DNA from: MWCR01 sp049325475
GTDB taxonomy: Bacteria; Patescibacteriota; Patescibacteriia; 2-12-FULL-60-25
DNA: 64,000 nucleotides
Assembly: GCA_049325475.1 (NCBI GenBank)
Contig: JBMOLN010000007.1
Span: 677,155 to 741,154 of the forward strand
Reading direction: 5' to 3'
The notes under the pieces were generated by a model. It was not told the origin of the DNA. It did no database searches and saw only the letters and a list, made by a program, of their open reading frames with translations. Both the position numbers and the translations under genes were made by a program. Shown here piece by piece: positions 1 to 8,495 of this stretch; position 1 is the first letter of the stretch; each line of letters starts with the position of its first letter.

Positions 1-447
1 GGCTGTATTGACGCATGTCTTTACGCAGTTTGCCGCGCTTATCCATTCATTTCCATCATGGTAATACCAGTAAGACCTGTCCGAAGTTATCTGATACCCG
101 ATTTCCGCGCCCGGAGGTATGCTGGCATCTTGCCTGAATTCCAAAATTTTATTGCCGGCCGCTATATCCAATGCGTTAAGCATTATAATGTCCTGACTGC
201 TTGGCGCGGCGGCAAGTTTGGTGCCCCCGGAGTCAATATTTACCGCCGTCACGTCATAAGCAAACTGTACCGGATCCGTAAAATGAACCGTTACGCTGTA
301 TTGCTTCGGCTTAAAAAATTTTTCGTTGAAATAATCGTTTAAACCGAAGAACGGGGCCTGTACTATCGCTGCTGTCGCCGCGGCCGCCAGGACAATTGAG
401 ACTGCCGCGACAAACAGGCTTAACAGTAATTTTTTAGTAGTAATCAT
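1..447 (-). CDS. Secreted or membrane-anchored protein, N-terminal part (runs off the left edge)
   Basis: The minus-strand frame stays open from an ATG at 447 to the window edge (149 codons seen, no stop). Residues 5-30 form a hydrophobic, alanine-rich signal peptide or anchor preceded by two lysines. The rest reads like an extracellular beta-rich domain with many T, V and Y residues and two cysteines near residues 141 and 145. It lies 19 bases downstream of the Cache-domain gene on the same strand, so it is probably co-transcribed with it. I do not recognise a family. The C-terminus lies outside the window. Confidence 0.65.
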   Translation of the reverse strand, partial: MITTKKLLLSLFVAAVSIVLAAAATAAIVQAPFFGLNDYFNEKFFKPKQYSVTVHFTDPVQFAYDVTAVNIDSGGTKLAAAPSSQDIIMLNALDIAAGNKILEFRQDASIPPGAEIGYQITSDRSYWYYHDGNEWISAANCVKTCVNTA

Positions 448-466
448 ATTGCAAGAAACTCAGGCG

Positions 467-1855
467 TTATGAGCGCTTGGTGTAAAAAATATGCACCGTA
501 TAATAGCCCAGCAGCGCGATCAAAGAAGAAATGATGGCCAGTGCTAAAAAGGTGGTTAATAATTCTTGACGAGTTTCCTCCAATAACACGTCGGAAGGTA
601 TGCCCACGGAAACCATGCCGATTATATCGCCGTTGATATTCCGGACCGGTTCGTAAGCGCTGTAATATGTCACTCCCAGGCGGTCGGCTATGGTTCTGTA
701 GCTTTGTCCGTTCAAAAGCACGGTTTCATATGTTGTCTGATCATCAATGCTCGATCCCAGCCAGCGTGAAACTCCGTCTTCGGTCCAGATAGTTGTCGCG
801 GATCTTTTATCCTTTGTGAAAATCTCCGTATCCAGACCGGTTCGGCCTTTGGAAAAATCAACAAAAGCATTGTCAAAGGTATGGCGCGCTTCTACCGCTC
901 CTATAACCTTATCATCCTTAATGATTGGCATTACGGCTCTGGCAATTATTACAGGCGATAAAACACCGGGCATTTTATCGAAAGATTTGATTTGTTTTTT
1001 TTCTTTGATCGCAAAAGCCACCAAGTCATCCTCATTCATCATCTTTCCCAAATCTCTCGGATCGCTCGGACTGGCTACAATCTCGCCGAACTCGTTATAA
1101 ACAAATAAAGCATCAAGGTCCGCGGTATCATAATACCAGAATGCGACACCGGAAAGTTCCGAGGCTTTGCTTGTTGAAAGCTTGTCGACTAAATAAGAAT
1201 CATTGGCAACCGTGCGAGCAACAAACAGGGCTGCGTCCGCTCTTTCGCTGAGTATGAGCTGTTGCGTCTTGGCGCCTTGCGACATGAGTTTTAAATTATT
1301 TTCCTCGACAATGTTAAACACGAACAATGTAAAAAGCAATGAGCCCAGACAAGAAATGAAAATCGTAACAGCCAAGAACAATACATATGTCCTCAAAAAT
1401 TCTCTGACTTTAATGTAATTCCATGCCCAGAGAGCCAGGAATAAAAAGCCGAAGAAAGATGCGAATAGCATTACATACCAGATTTGGCTGTATTCCAATG
1501 TAAGTTCGCGGAAAAACAGTATCTCCAAGGTTGGCAAACGGTAGATTGCAAAAGCTATGGCGAACACAAACAAAAATAAATAACCGATTAACGGGAATAA
1601 GTTTTCTTTTGATTTGTCGCCGCGGTAACGTTCGACCTGGATGATAATGGTCGAAAGAATGAAAATTACCGAAAGTGCTGCTAGGATGGATGTGAAATAT
1701 CCACCGATAAAAAGGTATGCCAGCACTAAAAGGGCGATGGCAATAATATGGCTGAGAAACGACAGCGCTCTATGCGGTCGTTGCACGGCTTTGGCCTTTT
1801 CGGGATCTTTATGGAGAAGAGATCCTTTTTTGGCCCGGGGCTTGATTTTCTTCAT
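467..1855 (-). CDS. Multi-pass membrane protein with extracellular Cache-type sensor domain
   Basis: This 462-residue protein has a basic N-terminus, five predicted membrane helices (about residues 32-50, 53-73, 86-106, 125-147, 157-180), a soluble region of about 250 residues, and a last helix near 434-455. The soluble part has the look of a double Cache (dCache/sCache) ligand-binding domain: long N-terminal helix, then repeated sheet blocks ending in typical V-x-S-V-G-I-P sequence just before the last helix. Only a few residues follow that helix, so no HAMP, kinase, cyclase or chemotaxis output domain is present. Signalling would need a partner or the N-terminal helices. The domain is assigned by eye from its layout; the existence of the gene is much surer than its ligand. 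Flanked by two other membrane or secreted genes in the same direction. Confidence 0.7.
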   Translation of the reverse strand: MKKIKPRAKKGSLLHKDPEKAKAVQRPHRALSFLSHIIAIALLVLAYLFIGGYFTSILAALSVIFILSTIIIQVERYRGDKSKENLFPLIGYLFLFVFAIAFAIYRLPTLEILFFRELTLEYSQIWYVMLFASFFGFLFLALWAWNYIKVREFLRTYVLFLAVTIFISCLGSLLFTLFVFNIVEENNLKLMSQGAKTQQLILSERADAALFVARTVANDSYLVDKLSTSKASELSGVAFWYYDTADLDALFVYNEFGEIVASPSDPRDLGKMMNEDDLVAFAIKEKKQIKSFDKMPGVLSPVIIARAVMPIIKDDKVIGAVEARHTFDNAFVDFSKGRTGLDTEIFTKDKRSATTIWTEDGVSRWLGSSIDDQTTYETVLLNGQSYRTIADRLGVTYYSAYEPVRNINGDIIGMVSVGIPSDVLLEETRQELLTTFLALAIISSLIALLGYYTVHIFYTKRS

Positions 1856-1907
1856 AGAAGTGAAGGGACGGTGATTTAAAATCTTGGGATGTCCAAGGGG
1901 TTAAATA

Positions 1908-2198
1908 TTACTTGGTCAGGTGTTTTAAGCTTGGCTCGGCTTTAACGCCGCGGAAAATGCTGTAAAAGCCAAAGAGCTGGAAGACAACGGCCAGCAAGCC
2001 GAAGCTGGCGAATTTGCGTTCCAGGATTAAAAGTAAAAAGGACACTGCGAGTGCGCAGAATCCTATGGCGCGCCAAACTTGCAATAACTGTCTTTCATAA
2101 CGGTAGGTCACGAAAAACAGGCTGGCCGCGGAGAAGCAGGTGACAATGATGAAAACACCTACTACGAAGAACAAATATTCCAGTAAGAAAATTTGCAT
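1908..2198 (-). CDS. Small three-helix membrane protein
   Basis: A 96-residue protein with three hydrophobic stretches (about 3-30, 43-60, 64-82) and a basic C-terminal tail. It is the first gene of a three-gene minus-strand unit, 52 bases before the Cache-domain protein. The family is not recognised. Its size and place suggest an accessory subunit of the sensor, which is inference from context only. Confidence 0.6.
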   Translation of the reverse strand: MQIFLLEYLFFVVGVFIIVTCFSAASLFFVTYRYERQLLQVWRAIGFCALAVSFLLLILERKFASFGLLAVVFQLFGFYSIFRGVKAEPSLKHLTK

Positions 2199-2308
2199 AG
2201 CATGGGAATTAATTATGAATTGTGTATAAAAATATATATACGTTATAAATTATACCAAAAAAAATGCGAAGTTAAAAGAAAAAATCGCAATTCGTATCTA
2301 TAATAAAA

Positions 2309-2638
2309 TTATTTGTTTGGAGCCAATACCGCCAGTATCACAGCTCCTATATTATTAGAGCTTTCCGCGCCTCGAACCGACTCTAAAAAATCAACGGGTT
2401 TTGTTTTTAAATAGCTCAATATAGCAAAATATAACCTACCGCTGCCGCGTCCGGTAATGATTTTAACCGCTTTAATATTCTGTCGGGCACTTCCCGCATG
2501 CTCCCGGCATAAAAACTCCAAAACCTCTTTCTTGGCTTCATCAACGTTTAATCCATGCACATCCAATAGTGGAATTTCATCCCCAGCAATCTCCGCTGCA
2601 AGCAGTGCCATATCAATTTCATTTTGTTTGTCAAACAT
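2309..2638 (-). CDS. Stand-alone Smr-domain protein
   Basis: A 109-residue protein made almost wholly of one Smr domain, as found at the C-terminus of MutS2. The two hallmark motifs are visible: an L-D-V-H-G-L block near residues 25-30 and an I-I-T-G-R-G-S-G block near residues 62-69. Smr domains bind or nick branched DNA or RNA; the target here is unknown. The frame is open upstream of the chosen ATG at 2638, but that upstream part is translated intergenic repeat sequence, so the start at 2638 is preferred. No clear ribosome binding site. It stands alone between two intergenic repeat regions. Confidence 0.8.
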   Translation of the reverse strand: MFDKQNEIDMALLAAEIAGDEIPLLDVHGLNVDEAKKEVLEFLCREHAGSARQNIKAVKIITGRGSGRLYFAILSYLKTKPVDFLESVRGAESSNNIGAVILAVLAPNK

Positions 2639-3022
2639 AATTTTTTCGTGAATCACACAAAATGGAACTCTGAATTCTGAACTCCGCCCTGCGCTGTAGC
2701 TTCGGGCGGCAGTCTTAACTCTGATCAACGAACAACCTATAACGCGTATCGTATTCGTATGCCGTGTATTGCGCCCTGACACCGTATGGCGCAGGGGCGC
2801 ATCGAGTATCGTAGGGCTGAGTCGCGTTTAACGCGATGAGCCCGATCGTGCATCGTCTGACGCTCGCGATATATTCAACGTTTCTTTTTATACGTTACGT
2901 GTTTGGCAAAACCGGTAACCAGCGTCTAGTCACTGAAACTCCGAGGTACTGGTTAACTGGAATACGTGTTAACGGGTATTTTTTGTCACGCGCGGTGTTT
3001 AGTGCTAAGCTAACATGGAAAT
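2639..3022. repeat. Intergenic region of degenerate word repeats with a palindrome
   Basis: No gene is seen in these 384 bases. They hold runs of short related words (variants of CGTATCG and GTGTATCG, then GGTAACC/GTTAACTGG). Near 2813-2848 a hairpin is centred on GTCGCGTTTAACGCGAT, flanked by GGGCT and AGCCC. A very similar arrangement recurs at 40855-40935. Confidence 0.7.
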
Positions 3023-4159
3023 ATGAGAATAGCAATGAATGTTACGCGCGAATTTTTGGGAGGTATTACAACTTCCAATCTGAATTTGCTAAATTTTTTA
3101 AACGGCCAAGGCAAAGGGGTCATTGGCATCGAGCTTAATGCCCGCCGCCATATACGCGGCGCCACGGCATTTTGGCATCTTGATCCGGACTGGTTTGAAC
3201 AGCATATATTCAATATACATGACATGCAGATAATGGATGAAATTGCACGCTCAAAAAACTTGAAAGATTTGGAAAAAAGATACCGCCCCATAATCAAAAT
3301 GGTCAAAACCGTTCTTGACCGCGAAACGCCTGATGTTTTGCTGTTGAATGGAACTTATTTTATGCCCTGGATAATTTCCATAGCAGCACATGAACTTGAT
3401 ATTCCAATAGTGCTTAGATACGCCGGAGTTCTTTCTCGGGAAACGGCGCACATGACCCCTAAGCCCAAAAAGATTTTTCAGGACATGGAGCGATCTTTTA
3501 AGAAAAGAATTTATTCTTATATTTTTCCCAGTGAATTGACAAAAAACGTTGTCGAAAAAGAAGTTTATAAATCCGACATAAAAAGGCATTTCGTGATTCC
3601 CAATCCGGTTAATATCAGCGAGGATGTTTCCGTGGGGCGCAGATCGGTTGAAAGGCGCATTGCCGCCGTGGGGCGGTGGGATCATATAAAAAATTTCAGC
3701 GCTTTTTTTGAAATTCACAAAATACTTAAGCGTCAAAAATGGAATCATGTGGCAACCTTTGTCACCCGTGAAGCGAAAATCAAGGGCGTGCCCAAAACTA
3801 TAAACCGCTTAGCTCCCATGACCCCGCAGGGTCTTTGGCGTTTTTATACTACGCAGGGGCTGGTTATATCTCCGTCTCATTTTGAAACATTCGGCAATGT
3901 GGCCATGGAAGCGGCTTGGTTAAGTATTCCTGTACTGGTTTCGGATAAAATGGGATGCGCTGAAATTTTAAAAATCGCCGGGCTGGAAAGAATGGTCATG
4001 CCTTTTAATGATTTAAATGCCGTAGCCGAAAGAGTTAAGTCATTGACCGGCCAGTATATCTTGCCAAAACAGCTTAATAATTTGCGCAGCCAGCTTGATC
4101 CCCAGACTATCAATGAACAGATCTACGGGGTATTAAGGGAAGCGGCCCGGAGCATTTGA
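3023..4159 (+). CDS. GT4-type (GT-B fold) glycosyltransferase
   Basis: A 378-residue soluble protein. The N-terminal half carries the acceptor-side Rossmann pattern with a Gly-Gly turn near residues 13-14 and a DVLLLNG strand near 104-110. The C-terminal half has the family-4 donor-site signature near residues 286-314: S-H-F-E-T-F-G, A-x-E-A-A, G-x-P-V-type strand and E-I. The sugar and acceptor cannot be read from sequence. Cell-envelope or exopolysaccharide synthesis is likely. Ends in TGA. It stands alone, with spacer on both sides. Confidence 0.82.
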   Translation: MRIAMNVTREFLGGITTSNLNLLNFLNGQGKGVIGIELNARRHIRGATAFWHLDPDWFEQHIFNIHDMQIMDEIARSKNLKDLEKRYRPIIKMVKTVLDRETPDVLLLNGTYFMPWIISIAAHELDIPIVLRYAGVLSRETAHMTPKPKKIFQDMERSFKKRIYSYIFPSELTKNVVEKEVYKSDIKRHFVIPNPVNISEDVSVGRRSVERRIAAVGRWDHIKNFSAFFEIHKILKRQKWNHVATFVTREAKIKGVPKTINRLAPMTPQGLWRFYTTQGLVISPSHFETFGNVAMEAAWLSIPVLVSDKMGCAEILKIAGLERMVMPFNDLNAVAERVKSLTGQYILPKQLNNLRSQLDPQTINEQIYGVLREAARSI

Positions 4160-4318
4160 TGGTTTTTTATAAACAAGGGACTTTTAATAAAACCGCGGCG
4201 CGGGTTTGAGCGCGGCACGGTTTAATAACTTGAAGCGAAAAAATCCATAAAAAACGCGGGTCAGATATGAAAAACCCGGCTTTATTGCTCCTCGAAAAAT
4301 TCAGGGTTGACAGGACTA

Positions 4319-4347
4319 TTGACCGTCAGATAACCGCGATTTATATT
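4319..4347 (+). promoter_or_regulatory. Sigma-70-like promoter of the acidic microprotein
   Basis: TTGACC at 4319-4324 and TATATT at 4342-4347 are separated by 17 bases, 32 bases before the ATG at 4379. Matches are good but not perfect. Confidence 0.5.
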
Positions 4348-4378
4348 ATCAAGACTTCTAACTCTTAATAAAAAAAAT

Positions 4379-4495
4379 ATGTGGTTTGACGACGAAGACC
4401 AAATGATGGATGAAGATCAGGACATGGGCGCCGATGAAATGGAAGATGAAGAATCCGATGGCGGCGACGATGACACTGATGAGGATGAAGAATAG
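4379..4495 (+). CDS. Extremely acidic 38-residue microprotein
   Basis: The ORF starts at ATG 4379 and ends at TAG 4493-4495. Of 38 residues, 23 are Asp or Glu; there are four other Met besides the start, one Trp, and no Lys or Arg. It has its own plausible promoter (TTGACC, 17 bases, TATATT) and a perfect intrinsic terminator three bases after the stop, which argues for a real expressed unit. No family is recognised. Such a peptide could mimic nucleic acid or buffer cations, but that is speculation. The low-complexity GAT/GAA codon run is the main reason for caution. Confidence 0.6.
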   Translation: MWFDDEDQMMDEDQDMGADEMEDEESDGGDDDTDEDEE

Positions 4496-4497
4496 TT

Positions 4498-4520
4498 AAA
4501 AACCCCGTTTGGGGTTTTTA
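4498..4520 (+). terminator. Intrinsic terminator after the acidic microprotein
   Basis: An A-tract, stem AACCCC / GGGGTT with a three-base loop, then a T-run. Confidence 0.8.
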
Positions 4521-4563
4521 TAAAACTCGAAGCGCGACGGTTTTTTTGCTATGCTCATTAAAC

Positions 4564-5145
4564 ATGAGTAATCGACAAATCAAACGAGCGCTGTCGCTGA
4601 TAATCGCCATTGGTTTTTTCATCGCCTTGGCGTGGCAAAACTCGCCATCGCCAAAGACCGAATCGGCGCAGCCTGATGCTGATTTGCCGTCGATGCAAGT
4701 CGCAAGCAATGCAAATGCCTATGTAATCCATGTCGTGGACGGTGATACTATTACGGTTAAACTCGACTCGGATCCAAATCTGGAAGTAAAAGTCCGACTG
4801 CTGGGCATCAACACTCCGGAAACCGTTGACCCGCGCCGTCCGGTCGAATGCTTTGGCAAACAAGCCTCGGATTTTGCCAAAGAGCTCTTATCGCACCAAC
4901 GTGTGCGTCTTGAGGCTGATCCCGAAGCCGACGAGATAGACAAATACGGCCGTCTGCTGCGCAATGTGTATCTGCCCGACGGCACGGATGTTAACGCCCT
5001 CCTGGTCGCCGATGGCTATGCCAATGCCTACGTGTCATTTCCGCAAAATCAAGAACGCAAAGCCGAACTCCGCCGACTGGAATCCGAAGCCCGCCAAGCC
5101 GAGCGCGGCCTCTGGAATCCAACTGTCTGCCCAACAACCGACTGA
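4564..5145 (+). CDS. Secreted thermonuclease-family (SNase) nuclease
   Basis: A 193-residue protein with a basic N-terminus and a hydrophobic signal or anchor at about residues 10-24, then a staphylococcal-nuclease fold. Family motifs are visible in order: V-D-G-D-T-I (calcium-binding Asp), R-L-L-G-I-N-T-P-E (catalytic Arg and Glu) and Y-G-R-L-L (second catalytic Arg). It would act outside the membrane, cutting DNA or RNA, perhaps to scavenge nucleotides. Start chosen at ATG 4564; a TTG 18 bases upstream is in frame but less likely. The C-terminal part is Arg/Glu-rich and helical, as usual for this family. Confidence 0.88.
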   Translation: MSNRQIKRALSLIIAIGFFIALAWQNSPSPKTESAQPDADLPSMQVASNANAYVIHVVDGDTITVKLDSDPNLEVKVRLLGINTPETVDPRRPVECFGKQASDFAKELLSHQRVRLEADPEADEIDKYGRLLRNVYLPDGTDVNALLVADGYANAYVSFPQNQERKAELRRLESEARQAERGLWNPTVCPTTD

Positions 5146-5215
5146 CAAGTTGCAACTATAAACTGACAAGAGTAGACCGGGCTTAGCTCTTGACGGTTGA
5201 TACTAATAAAAATTC

Positions 5216-5836
5216 ATGCAAGATTTAGTTACGAAAATTAATGATCAGATAACTAGGTTTTCAAATAACAAAGTTGTTGTTGGTATTGATGGTTGCTCCG
5301 GAATTGGCAAAACAACGCTCCTGAATGAATTAAAGAAGAGAAATCCTGATATTCCGGCAGTTTACCGAGATGACTTCATCATCCCGCGTAGAGAATTTGA
5401 GAAAAAGTTAAAAAGGGCGAGTGATAAGTCGGAAGTATTTGAAACTCAAATTGTCGATACTGAAAAACTTCGATCACTTATCAAAGCTTTTCGGATAAAC
5501 GATTGAAAATTTATAACAGCAGCATATAACCCAGAAACCGGAGTATGCGATATTGAGCAAGAATATGACACCTCAAAAAGAATTTTGGTGATTGAGGGCA
5601 TATTTCTCTATCATGAGAAACAGTTTCGAAATGTATTTGATTTAAAGGTATTTCTTGAATGCGACAGAGGCGCTGCCGATCAAAGAAGAATTGCCAGAGA
5701 AAAAGCTAAGTGGGGAGATGATTATTTCCCTCATGATCATCCGGACTCATACTTCCGTCTTGTATCGATCGCATTTGATCGCTGCCTTGCAACGCAAAAG
5801 CCTAAAGAATTTGCAGATCTGATTTTATCAGTCTAG
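5216..5836 (+). pseudogene. Uridine-kinase-like P-loop kinase interrupted by one in-frame TGA
   Basis: One reading frame runs from ATG 5216 to the stop at 5834-5836, broken only by a TGA at 5504-5506 (codon 97). The first part has a Walker A loop (G-C-S-G-I-G-K-T-T, residues 26-34) and an R-D-D-F motif. After the TGA, in the same frame, come an A-Y-N-P-E-T-G block, an I-V-type strand leading to E-G-I-F, and an R-x-x-R-R-I-x-R lid-like helix, in the order seen in uridine-kinase-like proteins. The simplest reading is a recent nonsense change, probably from TGG, since Trp fits after Asp at this place. Readthrough or sequence error are alternatives. The gene is more AT-rich than its neighbours. 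Confidence 0.7.
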
Positions 5837-5881
5837 CACTGGACTTTGTACGATGTACGTTGTACTTTGTACGTTATGTTT
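5837..5881. repeat. GTAC word repeat before the VKOR-DsbA start
   Basis: Repeated variants of GTACGTTGTACTTTGTACGTT lie directly before the chosen ATG. They can be translated in frame, but that adds only a repeat-encoded extension. Confidence 0.6.
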
Positions 5882-7036
5882 ATGAACAAAATCAACAAAG
5901 TTATCTGGTCCCGTCGTGGGATGTTAATCGCCGCATTGGTCGGTCTTTTTGCCGCCGGCTATCTTTTCTATACCTACACATCGGGAGCCGAGTTAAAATG
6001 CGGGCCCGTGCATGGTTGCGATTTGGTACGCTATTCCGAGTGGTCAAGCTTTATGGGCATGCCCACACCGGCTTTCGGCGTCTTTTTCTATCTCGCGGTA
6101 ATCGCAATCCTGCTCTTTAGGGTTTATAGACCGGATTATAAAATCAAACTCATGCGCTGGGCGCAGATAATTTTTGCGGTCGCTGGTTTTACCGAGTCAT
6201 TTATTCTGACTCTTATCCAAAGATTTGTTATTAAAGATTTTTGTTCCTGGTGTTTAACATCTGCCGCGGCCGCCAGTTTTATCTTTTTATTCATGTGGTA
6301 TGACCGTGCATTGGAATTGGATAAAGAAACCGCTTTTAAAGAATTGAAACTTTACTTTTACACTATTTTAATTGCCTTGATAGCCGGAGTAATCGCTTTC
6401 TCGATTTTAATCCGTCCCAGCACAAAGTCACCGGTCTTCGAAGAACTGAATCCCGCACCGCCAACAACAATCTTTCCCATAGAAACATCCACGTCAACAC
6501 CCGAAGAACCTCAAGCCGAAGAACTTGTCGCTTTGAGTCCCAACACGCCGATCCAAGGACCTGCGAGCTCTAAAGTGACTTTGATAGAATTTTTGGATTA
6601 TCAATGTCCGGCATGCGGCATGTATCACAATACCGTAATTCTGCCCATTCGCGAAAAATATAAAGACCGCATCCGTTATGCCATCCGCCAGTTTCCTTTG
6701 CCGGATTTGCACCCGAATGCCATGGACGCCGCAATAGCTTCTGTCTGTGCGGACGCACAAAACAAGTTTTTTGAAATGTCGGATTTAATGTTTGAAAATC
6801 AAAATAAACTTGCAACACCCGATCTCATCGGCTACGCCAACCAGCTCGGTTTGGACGTCCCGGCTTTTTCTGACTGCCTGGGTAACCCGGATGCGCGCAA
6901 AAAAGTCCTTTTTGACCGCGATGCCGGCAATGACCTTGGTGTCACCGGCACGCCAACGCTTATCATCAATAACGCCATGGTGGAAGGAACGCCCAACTTT
7001 GAAGCGCTCTCCAAAATCATCGAGGAAAGACTGTAA
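5882..7036 (+). CDS. VKOR-DsbA fusion, disulfide-bond-forming membrane enzyme
   Basis: A 384-residue protein. Residues 1-180 are a vitamin K epoxide reductase domain with four to five membrane helices, a loop cysteine pair (C40, C46) and the active-site C-S-W-C motif (C121, C124). A Pro/Thr/Glu-rich linker (about 185-220) leads to a DsbA-like thioredoxin domain with a C-P-A-C motif (C242, C245) and a cis-Pro region G-T-P-T-L near the end. It would oxidise exported proteins and pass electrons to quinone, replacing DsbA and DsbB in one chain. Start set at 5882, although two ATGs lie upstream in frame within repeat sequence. It supports folding of the Cys-rich pilus and surface proteins. Confidence 0.92.
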   Translation: MNKINKVIWSRRGMLIAALVGLFAAGYLFYTYTSGAELKCGPVHGCDLVRYSEWSSFMGMPTPAFGVFFYLAVIAILLFRVYRPDYKIKLMRWAQIIFAVAGFTESFILTLIQRFVIKDFCSWCLTSAAAASFIFLFMWYDRALELDKETAFKELKLYFYTILIALIAGVIAFSILIRPSTKSPVFEELNPAPPTTIFPIETSTSTPEEPQAEELVALSPNTPIQGPASSKVTLIEFLDYQCPACGMYHNTVILPIREKYKDRIRYAIRQFPLPDLHPNAMDAAIASVCADAQNKFFEMSDLMFENQNKLATPDLIGYANQLGLDVPAFSDCLGNPDARKKVLFDRDAGNDLGVTGTPTLIINNAMVEGTPNFEALSKIIEERL

Positions 7037-7183
7037 CTGAACCGTCCCGCGTCACTCGCCCCACACCAGACGGTGTAAGGGCTCGTCCCAACCGTCCCAC
7101 GTCCTTGTTCGTGATGCCAGCCGTTAGATGCCAGTCGCAAGTCGCCATATTCAATATTCCAAATTCTAAATTCGAATAGATAT

Positions 7184-7222
7184 AAAAATCCCTCCAAAGG
7201 GGAGGGGAGAAAGGGGGTATGA
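7184..7222. repeat. Solo CCTCC/GGAGG palindromic repeat
   Basis: AAATCCCTCCAAAGGGGAGG followed by a G-rich half resembles one end of the DUF559-associated inverted repeat family. No gene inside. Confidence 0.5.
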
Positions 7223-7241
7223 GGCGTCATGCCTCTTTTTT
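7221..7241 (+). terminator. Intrinsic terminator between convergent genes
   Basis: Stem GAGGC / GCCTC with loop GTCAT and six T on the plus strand. It overlaps the stop codon of the minus-strand gene that ends at 7227. Confidence 0.6.
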
Positions 7242-7424
7242 AACATCATCTTGATTGATGACGAGTTGGCCGCGGCAGGTGGCTTCGTGTTCGGCAATGT
7301 ATTGGTGTTTGACTTTGCGGCCGCAATGGCGGCATCTGAAACAGCATTCCGGGTGGTGAATCGGATGCTTGGCATCGCAATTGCAATAAATGCTCTCTCT
7401 GAATGTCGCGCTTGGGTCTACCAT
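7227..7424 (-). CDS. Small Cys/His-rich zinc-ribbon-like protein
   Basis: A 65-residue protein with a C-x-C pair, a C-C-x-x-C-x-x-C cluster and a later H-x3-H plus Cys, which together could hold one or two zinc ions. A strong Shine-Dalgarno GGAGG lies four bases before the second of two adjacent ATGs, so the start is set at 7424 (7427 is the alternative). No family is recognised. The gene stands alone on the minus strand, convergent with the VKOR-DsbA gene. Confidence 0.65.
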   Translation of the reverse strand: MVDPSATFRESIYCNCDAKHPIHHPECCFRCRHCGRKVKHQYIAEHEATCRGQLVINQDDVKKEA

Positions 7425-7535
7425 CATTCCTCCGATTCGACTTAAATATCATAACCATCCAATCCAGTCAAGAAGGCTTGACTGCCAATCTGTTTTTTGT
7501 TAGCCTCATCTCGGGTCTTTTACAGGAGAAATGTG

Positions 7536-8474
7536 ATGCAAAAGAGTAAAATTCTTGCAGTAAAAAAAGCGCTGGAAGCACAGCAAACCGATCTTGTGGT
7601 TTTTACGGACATTGACGGCACTTTCTACAAATGGCAGCTGCTTATTCAGCTTGTAGATTGGATAGCTCAGTCATTTCCTGAAAAAAGCGCCGTAGTTGGT
7701 CCTTTGCGTCAAGCTATTTTGGACTACCGCAATCAAGCAAGAGATGCCGAGGATTATGCGATGCATCTGGGAGGTTATCAAAGGCAAGATTATCTTTTTC
7801 CGGTTGTGATGGAGCGCTTGATTAAATGCATCCCCGAGGTTTTCGCGGGCATCCCCAAAAAGCGGGTAAAGACAATCGCGCAAATTCATACCGACGGCAC
7901 TTATAATCAAGTCTACGCTTTTCCCAAAATCTTGTATCGAGTTGTAAAGAGTTCTTCCGGGCCGAAAAAGAGGGTGCTGGTTGCCATAACCGGAGCGCCA
8001 AACGAAGTCGCCGAGCCTCTTTGCGCTAAATATGATTTTGATGTCGTGATCGGTTCGTATTATAAAACGGACCGCGATGGAATTTATACGGGCAAGCGCG
8101 ACATAGATTCGGGAATTAACAAAGGCAAGATTTTGGACGCGCTCGGCGCGGTCTGCGATATTAACTGGAGTTCCGCTATTGCCATCGGCGATTCGGAAAC
8201 CGACATTCCCATGTTCGAGCGCTGCGGTTATGCCTTTGCCGTAAATCCCAATGAAACTCTTATTGAATATATCCGTAAATCTCCGAAACGCATCCGCATG
8301 GTGCGTTGCGGGCAAAAATCTCGCACCCAAATCTTTGCGCCAAGCAAGCAGGGACTCTTCATCGAACGTTGTCCGGATTGCTCCTTTCCTCCTGATATCG
8401 GCCCGCGCTTTCCTGTCATGCGCGGCATGTCGGATAGAAGTGCTTGTATCTGCAAAACCAGCATTAAAATCTGA
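7536..8474 (+). CDS. HAD-superfamily phosphatase (SerB-like) with Cys-containing tail
   Basis: A 312-residue protein. HAD motifs are present: motif I D-I-D-G-T (about residues 25-29), motif II I-T-G near 152-154, a lysine in G-I-N-K-G-K, and motif IV G-D-S-E-T-D-I-P, which binds magnesium. The large cap after motif I and the overall pattern resemble phosphoserine-phosphatase-like (HAD-IB) enzymes; the substrate is unknown. The last 50 residues form an unusual tail with five Cys that is not part of a HAD core. Start at ATG 7536 is set by an AGGAG site seven bases upstream; the frame extends further upstream without support. A private terminator follows immediately. Confidence 0.8.
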   Translation: MQKSKILAVKKALEAQQTDLVVFTDIDGTFYKWQLLIQLVDWIAQSFPEKSAVVGPLRQAILDYRNQARDAEDYAMHLGGYQRQDYLFPVVMERLIKCIPEVFAGIPKKRVKTIAQIHTDGTYNQVYAFPKILYRVVKSSSGPKKRVLVAITGAPNEVAEPLCAKYDFDVVIGSYYKTDRDGIYTGKRDIDSGINKGKILDALGAVCDINWSSAIAIGDSETDIPMFERCGYAFAVNPNETLIEYIRKSPKRIRMVRCGQKSRTQIFAPSKQGLFIERCPDCSFPPDIGPRFPVMRGMSDRSACICKTSIKI

Positions 8475-8475
8475 T

Positions 8476-8495
8476 CCTCCTTTCGGAGGTTTTTT
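8476..8495 (+). terminator. Terminator after the HAD phosphatase gene
   Basis: CCTCC / GGAGG stem with a four-base loop TTTC and six T, starting one base after the stop codon. Confidence 0.85.

Noticed and set aside
58..342. Plus-strand open frame at the left edge
   Set aside because: It is antisense to a longer minus-strand frame with a signal peptide that runs off the window.
5504..5506. Whole-genome recoding of TGA (Gracilibacteria/SR1 type or Mycoplasma type)
   Set aside because: Clear genes end in TGA (glycosyltransferase at 4159, nuclease at 5145, HAD at 8474, lepA at 30117), so TGA is a normal stop here.
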